Shown here: one piece after another, positions 10,870 to 22,793 of the stretch
Layout of the letters: every line of letters starts with the position of its first letter
How positions within the stretch are numbered: position 1 is the first letter of the stretch
From: Aristolochia californica
Taxonomy: Eukaryota > Streptophyta > Magnoliopsida > Piperales > Aristolochiaceae
NCBI GenBank assembly: GCA_029961685.1
Contig: JARWKL010000008.1
Span: 7,194,501 to 7,258,500 of the forward strand
Direction: 5' to 3'
Length of the DNA: 64,000 bases
Made by a program: the position numbers and the translations under genes
The notes under the pieces: model-generated
Database searches by the model: none
What the model was told of the DNA's origin: nothing
Seen by the model: the letters and a program-made list of their open reading frames with translations, nothing else

Positions 10870-12350
10870 TCAAGCTGGAGGAGAAAAGACATCATAAATA
10901 CCCAGCTTGCCACATATAAACGATAGGATTTTAGATGTAACGGGTTTAGTGAGAATATCAGCTACTTGCTCTTGAGATGACAAATGTTTGAGAGAGATTA
11001 TTCCTGCTTGAAACTTCTCCCATATAAAATGACAATCCACCTCAATATGTTTAGTTCTTTCATGAAAAACTGGATTTGAAGTGATATGAATGGCTGCTTG
11101 ATTATCACAATGCATATTCATGGACCCCTTTTTATAAAAACCTAGTTCGGTAAGAAGGGTCTTAATCCATAAAAGTTCACTAACGGTATGTGCCATAGCT
11201 CTGTATTCTGCTTCGACGCTAGATCTTGCAACCTCATTTTGCTTCATACTTTTCCATGTAACCAAGTTTCCCCCAACCAGAGTACAATATCCTGATGTAG
11301 ATTTTCTATCATCAGGAGATCCAACCCAATTTGCATTTGAGAAGCCTTCTATGTTGAAGTGCCCATGTTTTTTATACAACAATCCTCTTCTTGGAGCTCC
11401 TTTTAGATAACGTAATATTCTCTCTAAACCCTGCCAGTGGGTAATTTGTGGTTTGTGCATGAATTGACTCACCACACTTACAACATATGATATGTCTGGC
11501 CTAGTTACCGTCAGATAAATCAGTTTTCCCACGAGTCTTTGATATTTGCCAATATCAATATCTTCTTCATTTGTGGCACATAATTTTACATTTGTATCCA
11601 TAGGAGTGTCAACTGGTCTACAACCCTTTATTCCTGTTTCTTCAAGGAGATCCAAGACATATTTCCTTTGAGACAATATTATCCCATGTTTGGATTGAAG
11701 AACTTCTATACCCAAAAAATATTTAAGCATACCAAGGTCTTTAGTCTTGAATTCCTGACATATCATCTGTTTCACCTCTTGTATGCTCAAAGCATCATCA
11801 CTGGTTAAGATAATACCATCCACGTATACAGCCAATAATATTTTCCCTTTGATCGTATCTTTATAATATACGAAATGATCAACTGAGCACCGATGAAAAC
11901 CAAACCGTAGGAGTGTTTGAATAAATTTATCAAACCAAGCCCGAGGGGACTGCTTAAGCCCATATAAAGACTTTTTAACCGGCATACTGACTCCCCCTCA
12001 ACCACATAACCAGGTGGTTGAACCATATAAATTTCCTCACTGATATCACCATTTAAAAAAATATTTTTACATCCAACTGATAGACAAGCTATGAGGAGTT
12101 AGCAGCAATAGAAAAGATGATGCGTACCGAATTCAATTTTGCAACAGGAGAGAAGGTCTCCTCATAATCTATCCCATAGCACTGCTTATAGCCCCTAGCA
12201 ACCAGTCGAGCTTTAAGACGAGCATCCGATCCATTCGGATTATGTTTCACCGAAAAAACCCATCGACAACCAACCGGTCTTTTACCTTTCGGAAGTGATG
12301 TTAAGTACCAGGTTTGGTTTTCGTATAAGGCGTGCATTTCTTCATCCATA
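10870..12350 (-). pseudogene. copia-A copy 2 reverse transcriptase and RNase H
   Basis: RT and RNase H lie in 12349-10870. The start (MDEEMHALYENQTW) is open to about 12086, where a TAG interrupts. A one-base loss in an A run near 11975 shifts the frame between CRLKK and SLYGLKQSPRAW. The catalytic box is changed from YVDD to YVDG (11815-11826), which should abolish polymerase activity. The thumb/connection block (LGMLKYFLGIEVLQS) and RNase H (CDNQAAIH, ADILTKP) are intact and the frame ends SPPA-stop beside the polypurine tract. Confidence 0.9.
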
Positions 12351-12391
12351 GCCGCCTTCCATCCAGGATGTCTTAGGGCCTCCTGATACGA

Positions 12392-13480
12392 CTACGAAAT
12401 GGAAGTAGAAGAAAGGGACACAAGAAACTGAAAACACTGGGAAGACAAGCGATGGTGAGACATAAAATTTGAGATAGGATGCGAAGTAGTACAGGAGCGA
12501 CGTTCTTTTCTTAAAACAATAGGCTGAGTATCAAATTGAGGCTCATACATAGGAGGAGAAGAACTTACCTCGGGTGGATTCGACAACTCCACAGGTGAAG
12601 GTACGGCTGGTGCATCAGGGGATGGATCCACTTCAAGATTGAATGGCACAAGCGGACAAGGAGTAGAAGAAGGACAAGTCCATCCTGGAGGAGCATCATG
12701 GGAGGACTAGAAGGGAGTATCATCAAAGAAAGTCACTTCCCTTGAGATAAACATCCTTCGAAGGGTAGGATTGTAACAGACATAACCTTTTTGGGTGCGA
12801 GAGTATCCCAAAAAAATGCACTTCATAGACCGAGGATCAAGTTTATTTTTATGTGGAGATGTAACATGAACAAAACACGTACATCCAAACACTTTCAAAG
12901 GAAGAGAAAAAGGATCTTCACCATTAAATAACACAGAGTAAGGAGTTTTATGATGAATGACTGATGAAGGTAACCTATTAATGAGAAAGCATGTTGTAAG
13001 TATAGCATGAGGCCAATAGAAATAGGGTACCTTCATGGAGTAGAGGAGGCCTCGAGTAACTTCAAGAAGATGACAATTCTTCCTTTCAACAACACCATTT
13101 TGTTGAGGAGTATAGGCACATGATGTTTGATGAATAAGCCCATTACTCCCACAAAATGATTTGAAGTCATGAGACGTGTATTCCTTAGCATTATCAGATC
13201 TAAGGGTTTTAATTTTCTTCCCAAATTGTGTCAAGACCATAGCATGAAAAATTTCGGAACGCTCTTAAAATAGATATAGCTAAGTCACTCGAGTAAAATC
13301 ATCAACAAAATGACAAAATATTTAACTTCGCAAATATTTGAGACACATAAAGGGCCCCATACATCATAATGTATTAGCTCAAACGGAGCAGTACTTGTAG
13401 TTGTAAGACGAGGAGAATATGTACTCCTGACATATTTACTTAATTGACAAACCTCACAACTGATATTAGAAAGTCCTTTT
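12392..13480 (-). pseudogene. copia-A copy 2 integrase
   Basis: The integrase core carries D in DVWGP (near 13360), D in RSDNAKEY (about 13195) and E in NGVVERKN (about 13085). A one-base loss near 13303 and two stops near 13265-13275 break the frame. Compared with copy 1, 18 bases are missing in frame near 13250. The region from 13240 to 12707 is open and includes KCIFLGYS. Confidence 0.88.
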
Positions 13481-14941
13481 AAAGATGAAACCAAAGAATG
13501 AAGTGAAGGGGTAGACGGATGACCAAGTCGGTTGTGCCAAAGTTGGGCCTCAGATGTAGTGGACGATAATGCAGCTAATGGTGGAAGAGTGAAGTAGTAC
13601 AAACCCCCCTTTTCATGGCCTCCACCAATCACCCGCTTCGTAGTGAGATCCTGAAAGACACAAGACGATGGTGAGAAGGTGATAGCGCAATTTAATTGTT
13701 CGGTCAATTGGCTACCCGAGAGCAAATTTAAAGGAAATTGAGGAACAAACAAAACATCTTGAGGGGGAATAGATGAAGTAAGAGAGGAGGAACCTTCGCC
13801 AAGGACCTTGGTTTGGGTACCATCAACAATAATAACGAATTTATGAGGATAACAAGGAGATAAGGACTGCAACAAGTGTTTGTTACCTGATAGATGTTCG
13901 GAGGCCCCGGAGTCGATGATCCAAGAGGAGGAGGAAGAAAGCATACCTGATGCAATAGTAGTGCCAGCAGTAGATGATGAGGGAATAGATGATTCCATGA
14001 AGGACTTCATTTTTTGAAATGCAGCATAGTCCTCAGCCGTAAGTGTCACATTTCCAGATAATGATTCAGCCTTATCTTCCTTTTTCTCAATGTTAATTGA
14101 GACTAGATTAACTGTGGCCCAATCAGGCTTGCCATGAAGTTTCCAGCATGATGCCACAAGGTGGTTCTGACGGCCACAATAAGTGCAAAGTTGAGGCTCA
14201 GTACGGAAAGAATTCTGACCCGTTCTACCACCTCCATTTTCAACCCCTCTCATATCTCTGCCCCGTCCTCGGGATGAGGAAGATGTTCTCTGATTGCCTG
14301 AGAACATCGCCGATGGGGCATCAATAGGAGAAGGAGGGGATGGATCCGGTATCCTAAGTAATGTAACACTAATATCATCGAAGGATGGAAGAGCAGAAGA
14401 ACTTAGAAGTTGAGTTTTGGCCACCTCAAAGTATGGTTTAATATTCGATAAGCAAATGGCTGCTGCCAAAGCTTCTCTTTGTCGTTCTTGAACGGCAATA
14501 TCAGTGGAATATGGCTGAGCTAGTTTCCATTCTTGAAGAAGACCGTGAAACCATGCCAAAAATTCATGAATATTATCTCCTTGTTTCGTATGCAGCATGT
14601 TTTGTAAGACATCATATATTTTTTGTAATGAAGCAGTGCTTGAGTAATGCTTGGCACAAGTGTCCCATATGTTCTTTATGGTTTCCAAGTGCACCACATT
14701 GTTAGCCATCTGCTCTTCCATGCTATTAATGAGCCAACTTATCATCCTTAACCCACTTGTGGTAGGATGCATCATCTTCATCAATTGGAGGAGGAAAGTT
14801 AACAACGTGGCTCAAGAGGTCATGAGTACTAAGAACCCTCCGAACCGATTGTGACCAGTTCATGTAATTGGAGAGACCTCTAAGTGGAATTGTAGTAATA
14901 CGGAGTATATCACTCTTATTACTATTGTATCCAATCTCCAT
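13481..14941 (-). pseudogene. copia-A copy 2 gag and protease
   Basis: Gag starts at ATG 14941 and is open to about 14746. There an 11-bp deletion (relative to copy 1, between short GATGATAA-like repeats) shifts the frame. The frame then stays open from 14805 through gag, a complete zinc knuckle (CX2CX4HX4C at about 14195-14155) and protease with an intact WIIDSGASEHLSG active-site motif (about 13925-13885), and continues into the gag-pre-integrase (HNRLGHPS). Confidence 0.88.
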
Positions 14942-15830
14942 GATGAGGCAAGTAAAATATGGAGGTCAAGGGAAAATGCCTTCTTCAAAGAACAATTACT
15001 CTATGTAATTTGAAGAACCCGTAGACCAAATCAATCACCAACAAAAGAGAACAAGAACCAATTTCTTTCACAAGGGCAAACTCCAAATTATCAACAAATT
15101 TGTGCCTTTAGAAAGTGATAATAACATCCAGCCATCACTCAACTTCTCTTATATTCATAAGAACAAAGAGAAGAAAGTAGATGCAACCGATTAGGCCTTA
15201 ATCCAAACTCCAACACAAACGAGCAATAGACAAAAATTTAGAGAAGATTTAACGACAAACCAAGACACTTGGAAGAGATTTATCTTCAGCTCATGGGAGA
15301 CTTCAACATAAGAAAAATTCAATTGTTGAAGTTAAAAAAAAATGGAACTACGAAGGGTAATGGCTGTTGGTATTTCATCAAACATATAATGGGCATCCAA
15401 CAACATAACATAAACCCATGAGCAACCTAAAGTAGGAGAAGATACAACAACATGTGCTAGAATTCTACCTCAAATGAGATGGATCCAAATTACATAAAGG
15501 TAATTGAATTTCACCAATCAATCTTAATAAGATGCAAATAGCAAATGATCTTGATAACTCTTGTAATTGTAATTGATTTACAAGGAGTCAAGATTATAAC
15601 ATCAATTTAGTCATAGAAATAAATCTTTGCAACATATAAAGATTTATTTTGACTTGATGTGACTCAAAATTCAAGAAGTAAAGAAAAAAAAGTAAAAAGG
15701 AGTATGTAAATAAGAAAAGGAAACAAAAAAACATAAATAAGAAGTTGTTGAACTTATCTCTTTATGATTGAACTCTTTTTACAACTACTTGAACAAATTT
15801 CATAATAACTCTATGAAGAGATCCTAAACT

Positions 15831-15846
15831 CCTTGCTCTGATACCA
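15831..15846 (-). other. primer-binding site (tRNA-iMet)
   Basis: On the minus strand it reads TGGTATCAGAGCAAGG, a full match to the consensus, directly after the 5' LTR. Confidence 0.88.
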
Positions 15847-16237
15847 TGTAGAATTTAAGAGCTCATGAAAGGAACTTTAGATCAACAAGAAAGAAGAAGA
15901 AGAAAAAGAGAGAAGGAGAAGAGAAAAAGAATAACGTGGAAGAAGAGAGTTTGGATTAAGGGAGAAGAGGGTTGCGTCAAAAAGAAAAATGTGGGCTGGA
16001 CGAATTTTTGGAAAGTGAGGATAGTGCTTCAATGCCCTACCTCTTAGACAATGCCTTTATTTATAGTTTTACAATACCCTTAGGGCTACAACTTGATAAA
16101 ACAAAAGACATAAAAGGAACACATATTTACACTTCTATGCCATCTTTATGGAAAGTACCATAATTTACACATATGCCACTCCTTTGACATGTGGGCTACT
16201 TGTCTTGAGCTCGTGGGCTTGAGCCCATCTTCCAACA
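15847..16237 (-). repeat. copia-A copy 2, 5' LTR
   Basis: 391 bp with TG...CA ends. TATA-like box TATAAATAAAG on the minus strand near 16054-16064. An ~890-bp leader (14942-15830) separates the primer site from gag, as in copy 1. Confidence 0.93.
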
Positions 16238-16242
16238 ATTCC

Positions 16243-16919
16243 CATTCTTTCTCCTTGGCGTGCTTCCTGCTATGACCCGATTTTGGAATCAACATCGGAT
16301 GCATCAATTACATTACTGATCGACGCTATGCCTTTCTCTATCTGGACTAGGCGTATGAGGAGGCACTTGGGGGACTGCGCAACCTATTCGAAGGGCTAAG
16401 ATTTGTGCGGGTTTCACAGAGTGAGGAGCCCCACAGTTCTATGGTGACGCGCACTGTATTGGGTCTCTCATGCACGGATATCCTACTGGCGATGCAACAC
16501 GAGCCAGAGATCATGTTTGAGACCCTCAAGTGTAGGAAGGAGGTGAGGGAAACCTAGTGGCAAGAAGAAGAGGGGCATCAACCTCATTTAGTTCGCCCAT
16601 ATCGCTGCCTGGCCATGCCATCGTGTCGCCCACAATGGTTACTCACCGACTGAGGCTAGCCTCGTTGGCAGCAGGTTCCTCACATTCATGCCACATGACT
16701 CCCCGCTCCTTTGATTCTTCCTCGGAATGGTGGCTTTAGTGATGGACCTGGCAGCTATGAGAGGGGTGGGAGAAATGGCGGGTGGTCAATGGTGAGTGCC
16801 TCTGGCTGGAAGGGCTGGCTCCTCCGATACCGGCTTCGAGGCCGGAGGTGGATGTGGTTTTCAAAATTTCGGTGAATTAATGCAAAGTAGATGGTGATGG
16901 AGAGGCTGAGAGGTATGTC
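16243..16919 (+). other. unrecognised segment inside family-B element, possible captured gene pieces
   Basis: This is GC-richer than its surroundings and sits between the family-B leader (interrupted by copia-A copy 2) and the EF-1alpha relic. A frame across about 16330-16555 reads like protein ([37 protein letters not shown]) with few stops, but I do not recognise the family. It may be another captured host fragment. Confidence 0.35.
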
Positions 16920-17144
16920 CAGGAGGTTTTACCCGAAGACAATGTTGGCTTCAACGTGAAGAAAGTTGTTGTCAAGGATCTCAAGCGTGGGTTCGTTGCC
17001 TCCAACTCCAAGAATGACCCTGATAAGGAGGCTGCTAACTTCACATCCCAGGTCATCATCATGAACCACCCAGGCCAGATCGGTAATGGATATGCTCTCG
17101 TCCTAGAGTGCCTCACATCTCACGTTGCTATGAAGTTTGCCAAG
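16920..17144 (+). pseudogene. translation elongation factor 1-alpha fragment
   Basis: About 75 codons encode the domain II/III region of eEF1A, the GTPase that delivers aminoacyl-tRNA to the ribosome. Diagnostic blocks are [37 protein letters not shown] and [10 protein letters not shown]. The frame is open and intron-free. It starts abruptly (QEVLPEDN; normal proteins have QEALPGDN) and ends against the LTR at 17145, which supplies TGT TGA as the stop. Upstream and downstream parts of the gene are absent, so it is a relic, in the sense direction of the plus-strand family-B element. Confidence 0.92.
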
Positions 17145-17613
17145 TGTTGAATTTATGAAAAAAAAATACTTTATTGACTTGATGTAATCAGAGTACAAAA
17201 CCCCTATTTATAATAGATGAAAGTAGTAGAGTCCAATTATAAATAAACTACCCTTGTCTGAATTACACTCAAACTCTAACACTTAAAGATAAGTCCTAGA
17301 ATAATTAAATAACTCAACATAAATAGAAGACTAGCATAACTAAAACACCTTTAAACTGGAACTCTTATGTGAGACCTATTTCCATAATAATTTTGGCTCG
17401 ATAAGACTTCTTATTGTGTATGACTCATCATGCCATCATTGTATGGGCTTGGGCCTTCTCCTTGGTCTATGAGCCTTGTGCCCATCTTCCACATCTTTTG
17501 GATGTGTGGGCCTTCCATGGTCTTATGGGCTTGGGCCCATCTTCCAACACACTTGGATATGTGGGCCTTCATTGGTCGTGGGGGGGGGGAGCACTTGTGC
17601 CCGTCTTCTAACA
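17145..17613 (-). repeat. family-B 3' LTR
   Basis: It begins (element sense) TGTTAGAAGACGGGC and ends AAATTCAACA, with the family TATA box in the minus direction near 17205-17216. It contains repeated blocks around GGGCCCAAGCCCATAAG. Confidence 0.82.
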
Positions 17614-18087
17614 CTCCCTCTCAAGTTGGGGGTGAGAGAATATCATGAACTCCCATCTTGCTGAAAAAGGTGTATAAGATTTTCTCATATAAAATGGCAG
17701 TTCTCCATATCTTCCAACACTCTCCCTCACGTTGGTGGTCTCTTCCATGAGGACTAGCTGACATAAGATAAGTGAGAGTAAAATCACTCCAAGCCGTATG
17801 ACATCGCTCCATACTCCAGTCATAACTCATGTTGGATGTAGGGTACACCCCTATATTTTGTAGGTAGTGGGTCTATACGCAGTGCTCAGAGGTGTAATAA
17901 AACTTCTCCATCACCGTGTCCCAACCCGGGACACCGAATCTCAAGTGGTAGAAATAATAAATGCCAATTAAGGTGAATAACGGGTAATTACCTGAAAGAT
18001 AATATTTTGGGGCCACTTTGGTTTTCGCCATCCATCAAAATAGCTAATGCAGATAAAAATCAGCAACTGAGAAGTCTTTCTTTAATA

Positions 18088-18531
18088 ATAATTTTTGGAA
18101 GATAGGGCCCAAGCCCACACGACCAAGGAAGTATCACATATCTAAGAGTATTATAAGATGGGCCACACGATCAAGGAAGGCCCATAAGATGGGCCCAAGC
18201 CCATAAGAAGTATGACCCACCATGAATACCACGTGCTGGCATTCTTATCACATAAGTTGGAAGATCAAGAAGGACTCACAAAAATATCTTTATCTTATAG
18301 TCACGTCCAAGAAGAGTTTTAGTATGAGTTATGTTTATCTTTTATCTATATTGAGTTATTTAATTATGCTAGGACTTATCTTTAAGTGTTAGACTTTGGG
18401 TGTAATTGGGACAAAGGTAGTTTTATTGTAATTGGACTCTACTACCTTCCTATATTATAAATAGAGGTTCATGTACTCTGATTATAATAAGTCAATGAAG
18501 TATTTTTCTTTTCCAAAAATTCAACAATAAT
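18088..18531 (+). mobile_element. family-B solo LTR with target duplication
   Basis: An LTR of 434 bp (18093-18526) lies between duplicated ATAAT (18088-18092 and 18527-18531). The undisturbed target (AATAATAATGTCTCA) is present at 28620-28640 in another copy. It formed by LTR-LTR recombination after insertion into a sister element in the opposite direction. Confidence 0.92.
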
Positions 18532-19260
18532 GTCTCAAAAAGTGACCCAAAATTTCTGCTTAAATTCGGATTTTTCTATGCAATAGGATACCAACATGAC
18601 CTTCAATGCGAATATATCCTTAAATATAGATCAAATTGATATGAAAATTTCTCCTTATGAAAATAGACTTAAATACCTTTAGTCCTAGTATAACTTTTCT
18701 TTATAAAATATACTTCTATTGAGATATATAATCTGATAGATTTCAGTCACTATAAACTAACCGAACTAAGTACTCTTTCTCCTTTTGCCAACATAACCAT
18801 TGACTCTTCCAGGATAGATATCTCCATATAAAAAAACTCAGATCAAGAGTTGGTTGAATAAGTAAGAAAATAGACTTATAGATATTTCTTTTGATATATA
18901 ATTCTCCATATAAAGTCTCGTTCTTGATAGCGTTAAATAGCTCAGAAGTTGAAGCTTACTGAAGCAGCTCCAACCACTTTTGTAATATGACATTTGTTGC
19001 TTCAAATATTGATTTCTCTTTGTAAATAACTCTGATTGAAAAAAATCATTTTCCTTGGAAAGTAGACTCGAATATCTTTCCATTAATATATAATATGAAA
19101 TATGAAAATCTCGTTATAGAGGTGAACACGCAAAGCAAACAAAGGGTATAGGGACTAAAAAGAGAAACAAAGATAAATACGAACCTAAACTGCCAGAGAT
19201 AATAGATCAGAAAAGATCTCATTATATATGTGGGTTGACCGAGTTAACTCACAGAACCTG

Positions 19261-19271
19261 CTCTGATAACA
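19261..19271 (-). other. primer-binding site, mutated
   Basis: On the minus strand TGTTATCAGAGCAGG; the second G of the consensus TGG is T. Confidence 0.7.
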
Positions 19272-19720
19272 TGTTGAATTTATTGAAAAGTGAAATACGT
19301 CATTGATTTAATGTAATCAGAGTACATGAACCCCTATTTATAATGAAGGAAAGTAGTAGAACCCAATTACAATTAAACTACCCTTGTTCCAAGTACACCC
19401 AAACTCTAACACTTAAAGATAAGTCCTAGAATAATTAAATAACTCAACATAAATAGAAGACTAGCATAACTAAAACACCTTTAAACTGAAACTCTTTTGT
19501 GAGACTTGCTTCCATAATAATTTTGGCACTGTAAGACTTCTTATTGTGTAGGATTCATCATGCCATCATTGTATGGTCTTGGGGCCTTCTCCTTGGTCTA
19601 TGAGTCTTGAACCCATCTTCCACATCTCTTAGATGTGTGGGCCTTCTTTTGTCTTATGGGCTTGGGCCCATCTTCCAACACACTTGGATATGTAGACCTT
19701 CCTTTGTCATGTGGGCTTGG
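19272..19720 (-). repeat. family-B 5' LTR, truncated
   Basis: Same family as 17145-17613. The match breaks at GTGGGCTTGG, where a D LTR fragment begins. Confidence 0.8.
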
Positions 19721-20090
19721 TGTTAGGAATTAGATGCCCTAATTCCAAACTAATGAGAGCAATAATAATAAATGAGGAAGAAGGGAAAAATAAGCATGAA
19801 AAAACACAACAAGATTTATACAGTTTTAACTCAAGGTGAGACTACATCCTATCTTCAGCCGTTGTATTAATCCACTATGAAGATGAAATACTTTACAAGA
19901 GAAAGCACACACTTACAGGTGTTTCTCTTTAACCTCTCAGGCTGCAACTCGAGATGATCCTCGGATTAAGATGTAAAACCCTAATAACGGTGCCCCTCAA
20001 TTATAAAGAGAAAATCAGGGCAACCGTGATACAAGAGTAAAAATCCCAAACTGCCCCTAATGAAATATAGTTAATATATTGTGGATCGAG
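19721..20090 (-). repeat. D-family LTR fragment
   Basis: It begins TGTTAGGAATTAGATGCC on the plus strand, which is the reverse of the LTR end TTCCTAACA. It matches 22921-23403 until about 20090, after which similarity is lost; the remaining 100-plus bases of the LTR are missing. Confidence 0.78.
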
Positions 20091-20605
20091 ATAGATCCAA
20101 AGAAGGAGAAGGGTCCACCTCCGTCTTCCTAGCCTGTGAAGTTTGGCGGAGGGAAATAGAAAAAGAAGAATTGGAGCAAAGGAAATTGAAGGAGAAGTTG
20201 AATAATATGATCCTTTTTTTATCAACCGACCTATGACAAACTCCTTTCTGAAGTTCACAAGCTGATCATTTCATTCCCAGAGGCAAGTGTGTGTTGAGTG
20301 GAAATACTAGTGCTCCCTTCTAGCACCAGTATTGAAGATCATGGTGGAGCTTATGGGGTACGTATGTTTCACGTGAGCTGGGGTGTTGGTGGGAGTACCG
20401 ATTTGGCTGCCAATGGATCAACATTTGATGCTACGATGATGAGTTTTTCTCCTTCAGTTTTCAAGGTAAATTGTCAAGCAATTGCACAGTCCTAGGTGCA
20501 ATCTCTCACTTGGCCAAGCTCTTCATGCTCCGGTGGAGATGCCGTCAATGGGACTACATTGGGGTCAGAGACCTCACATATTGAGGACTAAAGGATAATC
20601 AGAAC
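20091..20605 (+). other. unrecognised segment upstream of RF298-like relic
   Basis: This holds a 65-codon open frame (20298-20495) of unknown origin. The sequence is not family B and may be captured or unique host DNA. I see no gene I can name. Confidence 0.3.
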
Positions 20606-20839
20606 TTGGGTACAGTTGATTCTATATTGAGAAGTTTGGGTAATTTACGTCTGGATGACAAAATTGATAGGGCCTCAGATCAGAAGAATGAGATGATTTT
20701 GAATTTTATGCATCAGATTAGGGAGTTGGAAGTGAAGATGAAAGAAAGGAAGGAATGGACACACCAAAAAGCATTGCAAGCTACAAGAAAGCTGAGTAGT
20801 GATCTTACTAAATTGAAGACGATGAGGGTTCGAAATTAA
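20606..20839 (+). pseudogene. RF298/MIP1-like E3 ubiquitin ligase fragment
   Basis: A 77-codon open frame resembles the coiled-coil region of plant RING E3 ligases of the RF298/RF4/MND1-interacting protein 1 group. Marker blocks are VDSILRSLGNLRLDDKI and, further on, EWTHQKALQATRKLSSDLTK, close to the family's W-x-x-x-KAMQAARKLS-x-DL-x-ELK pattern. The RING finger and the rest of the gene are missing. It is intron-free and in plus sense. The identification rests on my recollection of this family and should be tested by search. Confidence 0.6.
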
Positions 20840-20873
20840 ACCCGCCCAAACTTAGGGAGTGGGATGTAATTTC

Positions 20874-21188
20874 TGTTGAATTTATGGAAAAGGGAAAAAC
20901 TTCATTGACTTGATGTAATCAGAGTACATGAACCCCTATTTATAATAGAGGAAAGTAGTAGAGTCCAATTACAGTTAAACTACCCTTGTCCCAATTACAC
21001 CCAAACTCTAACACTTATAGATAAGTCCTAGTATATTTAAATAACTCAACATAAATAGAAGAGTAACATAAGTAAAACACCTTTAAACTGAAACTCTTCT
21101 GTGAGACCTCATTCTATAATAATTGTGGCTCTGTAAGATTTCTTATTGTGAGAGTCATGTAAGAGGCTTTCATATCTTCTTTTCAACA
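20874..21188 (-). repeat. 3' LTR of short family-B element
   Basis: TGTTGAATTTATGG to CTTTTCAACA on the plus strand, 315 bp, equal in length to its partner. Confidence 0.88.
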
Positions 21189-22478
21189 CCCCCCCCCGTC
21201 TAGCCGGAGTTTATAACTTCAGTTTGCAATGAAAAGGTTTCTTGGTCATCAATTTTCTTCGCTACAAAAATTTCTTCTTAGATGCAAAAAACTTCATCTT
21301 TTGTGCTTCCCCTTTCTTGAATATTTTTGTCACATTAAAATATCCACAACATATAGAATAAAATACATATTTCTTGTACTTCTTTTTCTACTTCTCCCCC
21401 TCAAGCTTGAAGGTAATGGCACTAATCCCAGCTTGAACCAAATAACATAGATGTAGTAATAAGCTCCTCCATCATGATGTCCCAACCCGGGAATTGACTC
21501 TCAAAGGTAGAAATGGGTGATAAGTGGATAATGTCTTTCATTCATAAGATGACAATAAAAGACCCATAGATATATATGTACGAAATGTCTCAATGGACTT
21601 AAAAACACCTATATATTTGTATATAGGTAAACCAAAGAAGCAACACATAAGAGGTTGGCCCAAAGGGGTATGTAAGAATCAAATAAGGATGGTAGGAGAA
21701 AGGTAACCGGAAAAAGGTAAGTGAGATATTTTACTAATATATTTGATCAATAATAGCAACTCAAAAAGTGACGCAAAAAATTCGGCTTAAATTCGGATTT
21801 TTCAATGCATCAAAATACCAGCTTGACCTTTGATTCTTCCAATGAGAATATATCCTTAAATATAGATAAGATTGAAACAAAATTCTCTCCTTATGAAACT
21901 AGACTTAAATAGATTTCATTAAAGTATAACTTCTCTTCATAAAATATGCTTATTTTGAGATAAATAATCTGATTTATTTTTGTCTCTGTAATATGGGCGA
22001 ACTAAGCACTCTTTCTCCTTTTGCCAACATGACCATTGACCCTTCCAAGAATTTAATTGGTTGAATACGTAAGAAATTAGACTTACAAATATTTCTTTTG
22101 ATATATAAATCACCATATAAAGTCTCATTCTTGATAGCATAAAATAGCTCAGAAGTTGAAGTTTTCTGCTGCTGTTCGAACCTCTCTTGCAGTCTGAACT
22201 ATGCGGTTTCAAATATAGATTTCTCTTTTTAGAAAAATCCGATTGAAAAAATTAATTTTGCATTGGAAAGTAGACTCAATATATTTCTGTCAATATATAA
22301 TATGAAATAATAAAATCTTAGTATATAGGTAAAAATGCAAACAAATCAACGGGTAAAAGGACTAAAAAGAGAAAAAAAATAAATACATACCTAGGCTGCT
22401 AGAGATAATAGATCCGAAAAGGATCATATTATCTCTGTTGGTTGACCAAGTGAACTCATAGAACCTGGTCTAATACCA

Positions 22479-22793
22479 TGTTGAATTTATGGAAAGGAGA
22501 AAAACTTCATTGGATTGATGTAATTAGAGTAAATGAACCCCTATTTATAATAGAGGAAAGTAGTAGAGTCCAATTACAATTAAACTACCCTTGTCCCAAT
22601 TACACCCAAACTCTAACACTTTAACATAAGTCCTAGCATAATTAAATAATTGAATTTAAATAGAAGACTAACATAATTAAAATACCTTTAAACTAAAACT
22701 CTTCTATGAGACCTCCTTCCATAATAAGTGTGGCTCTGTAAGACTTCTTATTGTGAGAGTCATGTAAGAGGCTTTCATATCTTCTCTTCAACA
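22479..22793 (-). repeat. 5' LTR of short family-B element
   Basis: 315 bp; preceded on the plus strand by CTAATACCA, a degenerate primer site. Confidence 0.88.

Larger units (their letters stand above)
10464..16242 (-). mobile_element. copia-A retrotransposon, copy 2 (full length, with target duplication)
   Basis: A complete Ty1/copia element on the minus strand (10469-16237). Two LTRs (3' LTR 10469-10862, 394 bp; 5' LTR 15847-16237, 391 bp) bound it, and ATTCC is duplicated on both sides (10464-10468 and 16238-16242). The LTRs differ at a few dozen sites by eye, so the insertion is not very recent. All domains are present but the coding frame is broken in several places. Confidence 0.95.
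17145..19720 (-). mobile_element. family-B element, minus strand
   Basis: 3' LTR at 17145-17613 (469 bp, ends TGTTGAATTT...TTCTAACA on the plus strand), polypurine tract on its right (17614-17630), internal region, primer site at 19261-19271, and a 5' LTR from 19272 that is cut at 19720, about 23 bp short of its expected end. A solo LTR (18093-18526) is nested in the internal region. No coding capacity is seen beyond the pol-tail relic near 17640-17700. Confidence 0.85.

Noticed and set aside
16920..17150. EF-1alpha as a working gene
   Set aside because: Only ~75 of ~450 codons are present, with abrupt ends and an LTR-derived stop.
17414..17664. Several overlapping frames of 60-80 codons on both strands
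   Set aside because: They are LTR sequence with repeated GGGCCCAAGCCC blocks; frames are not kept in other copies.
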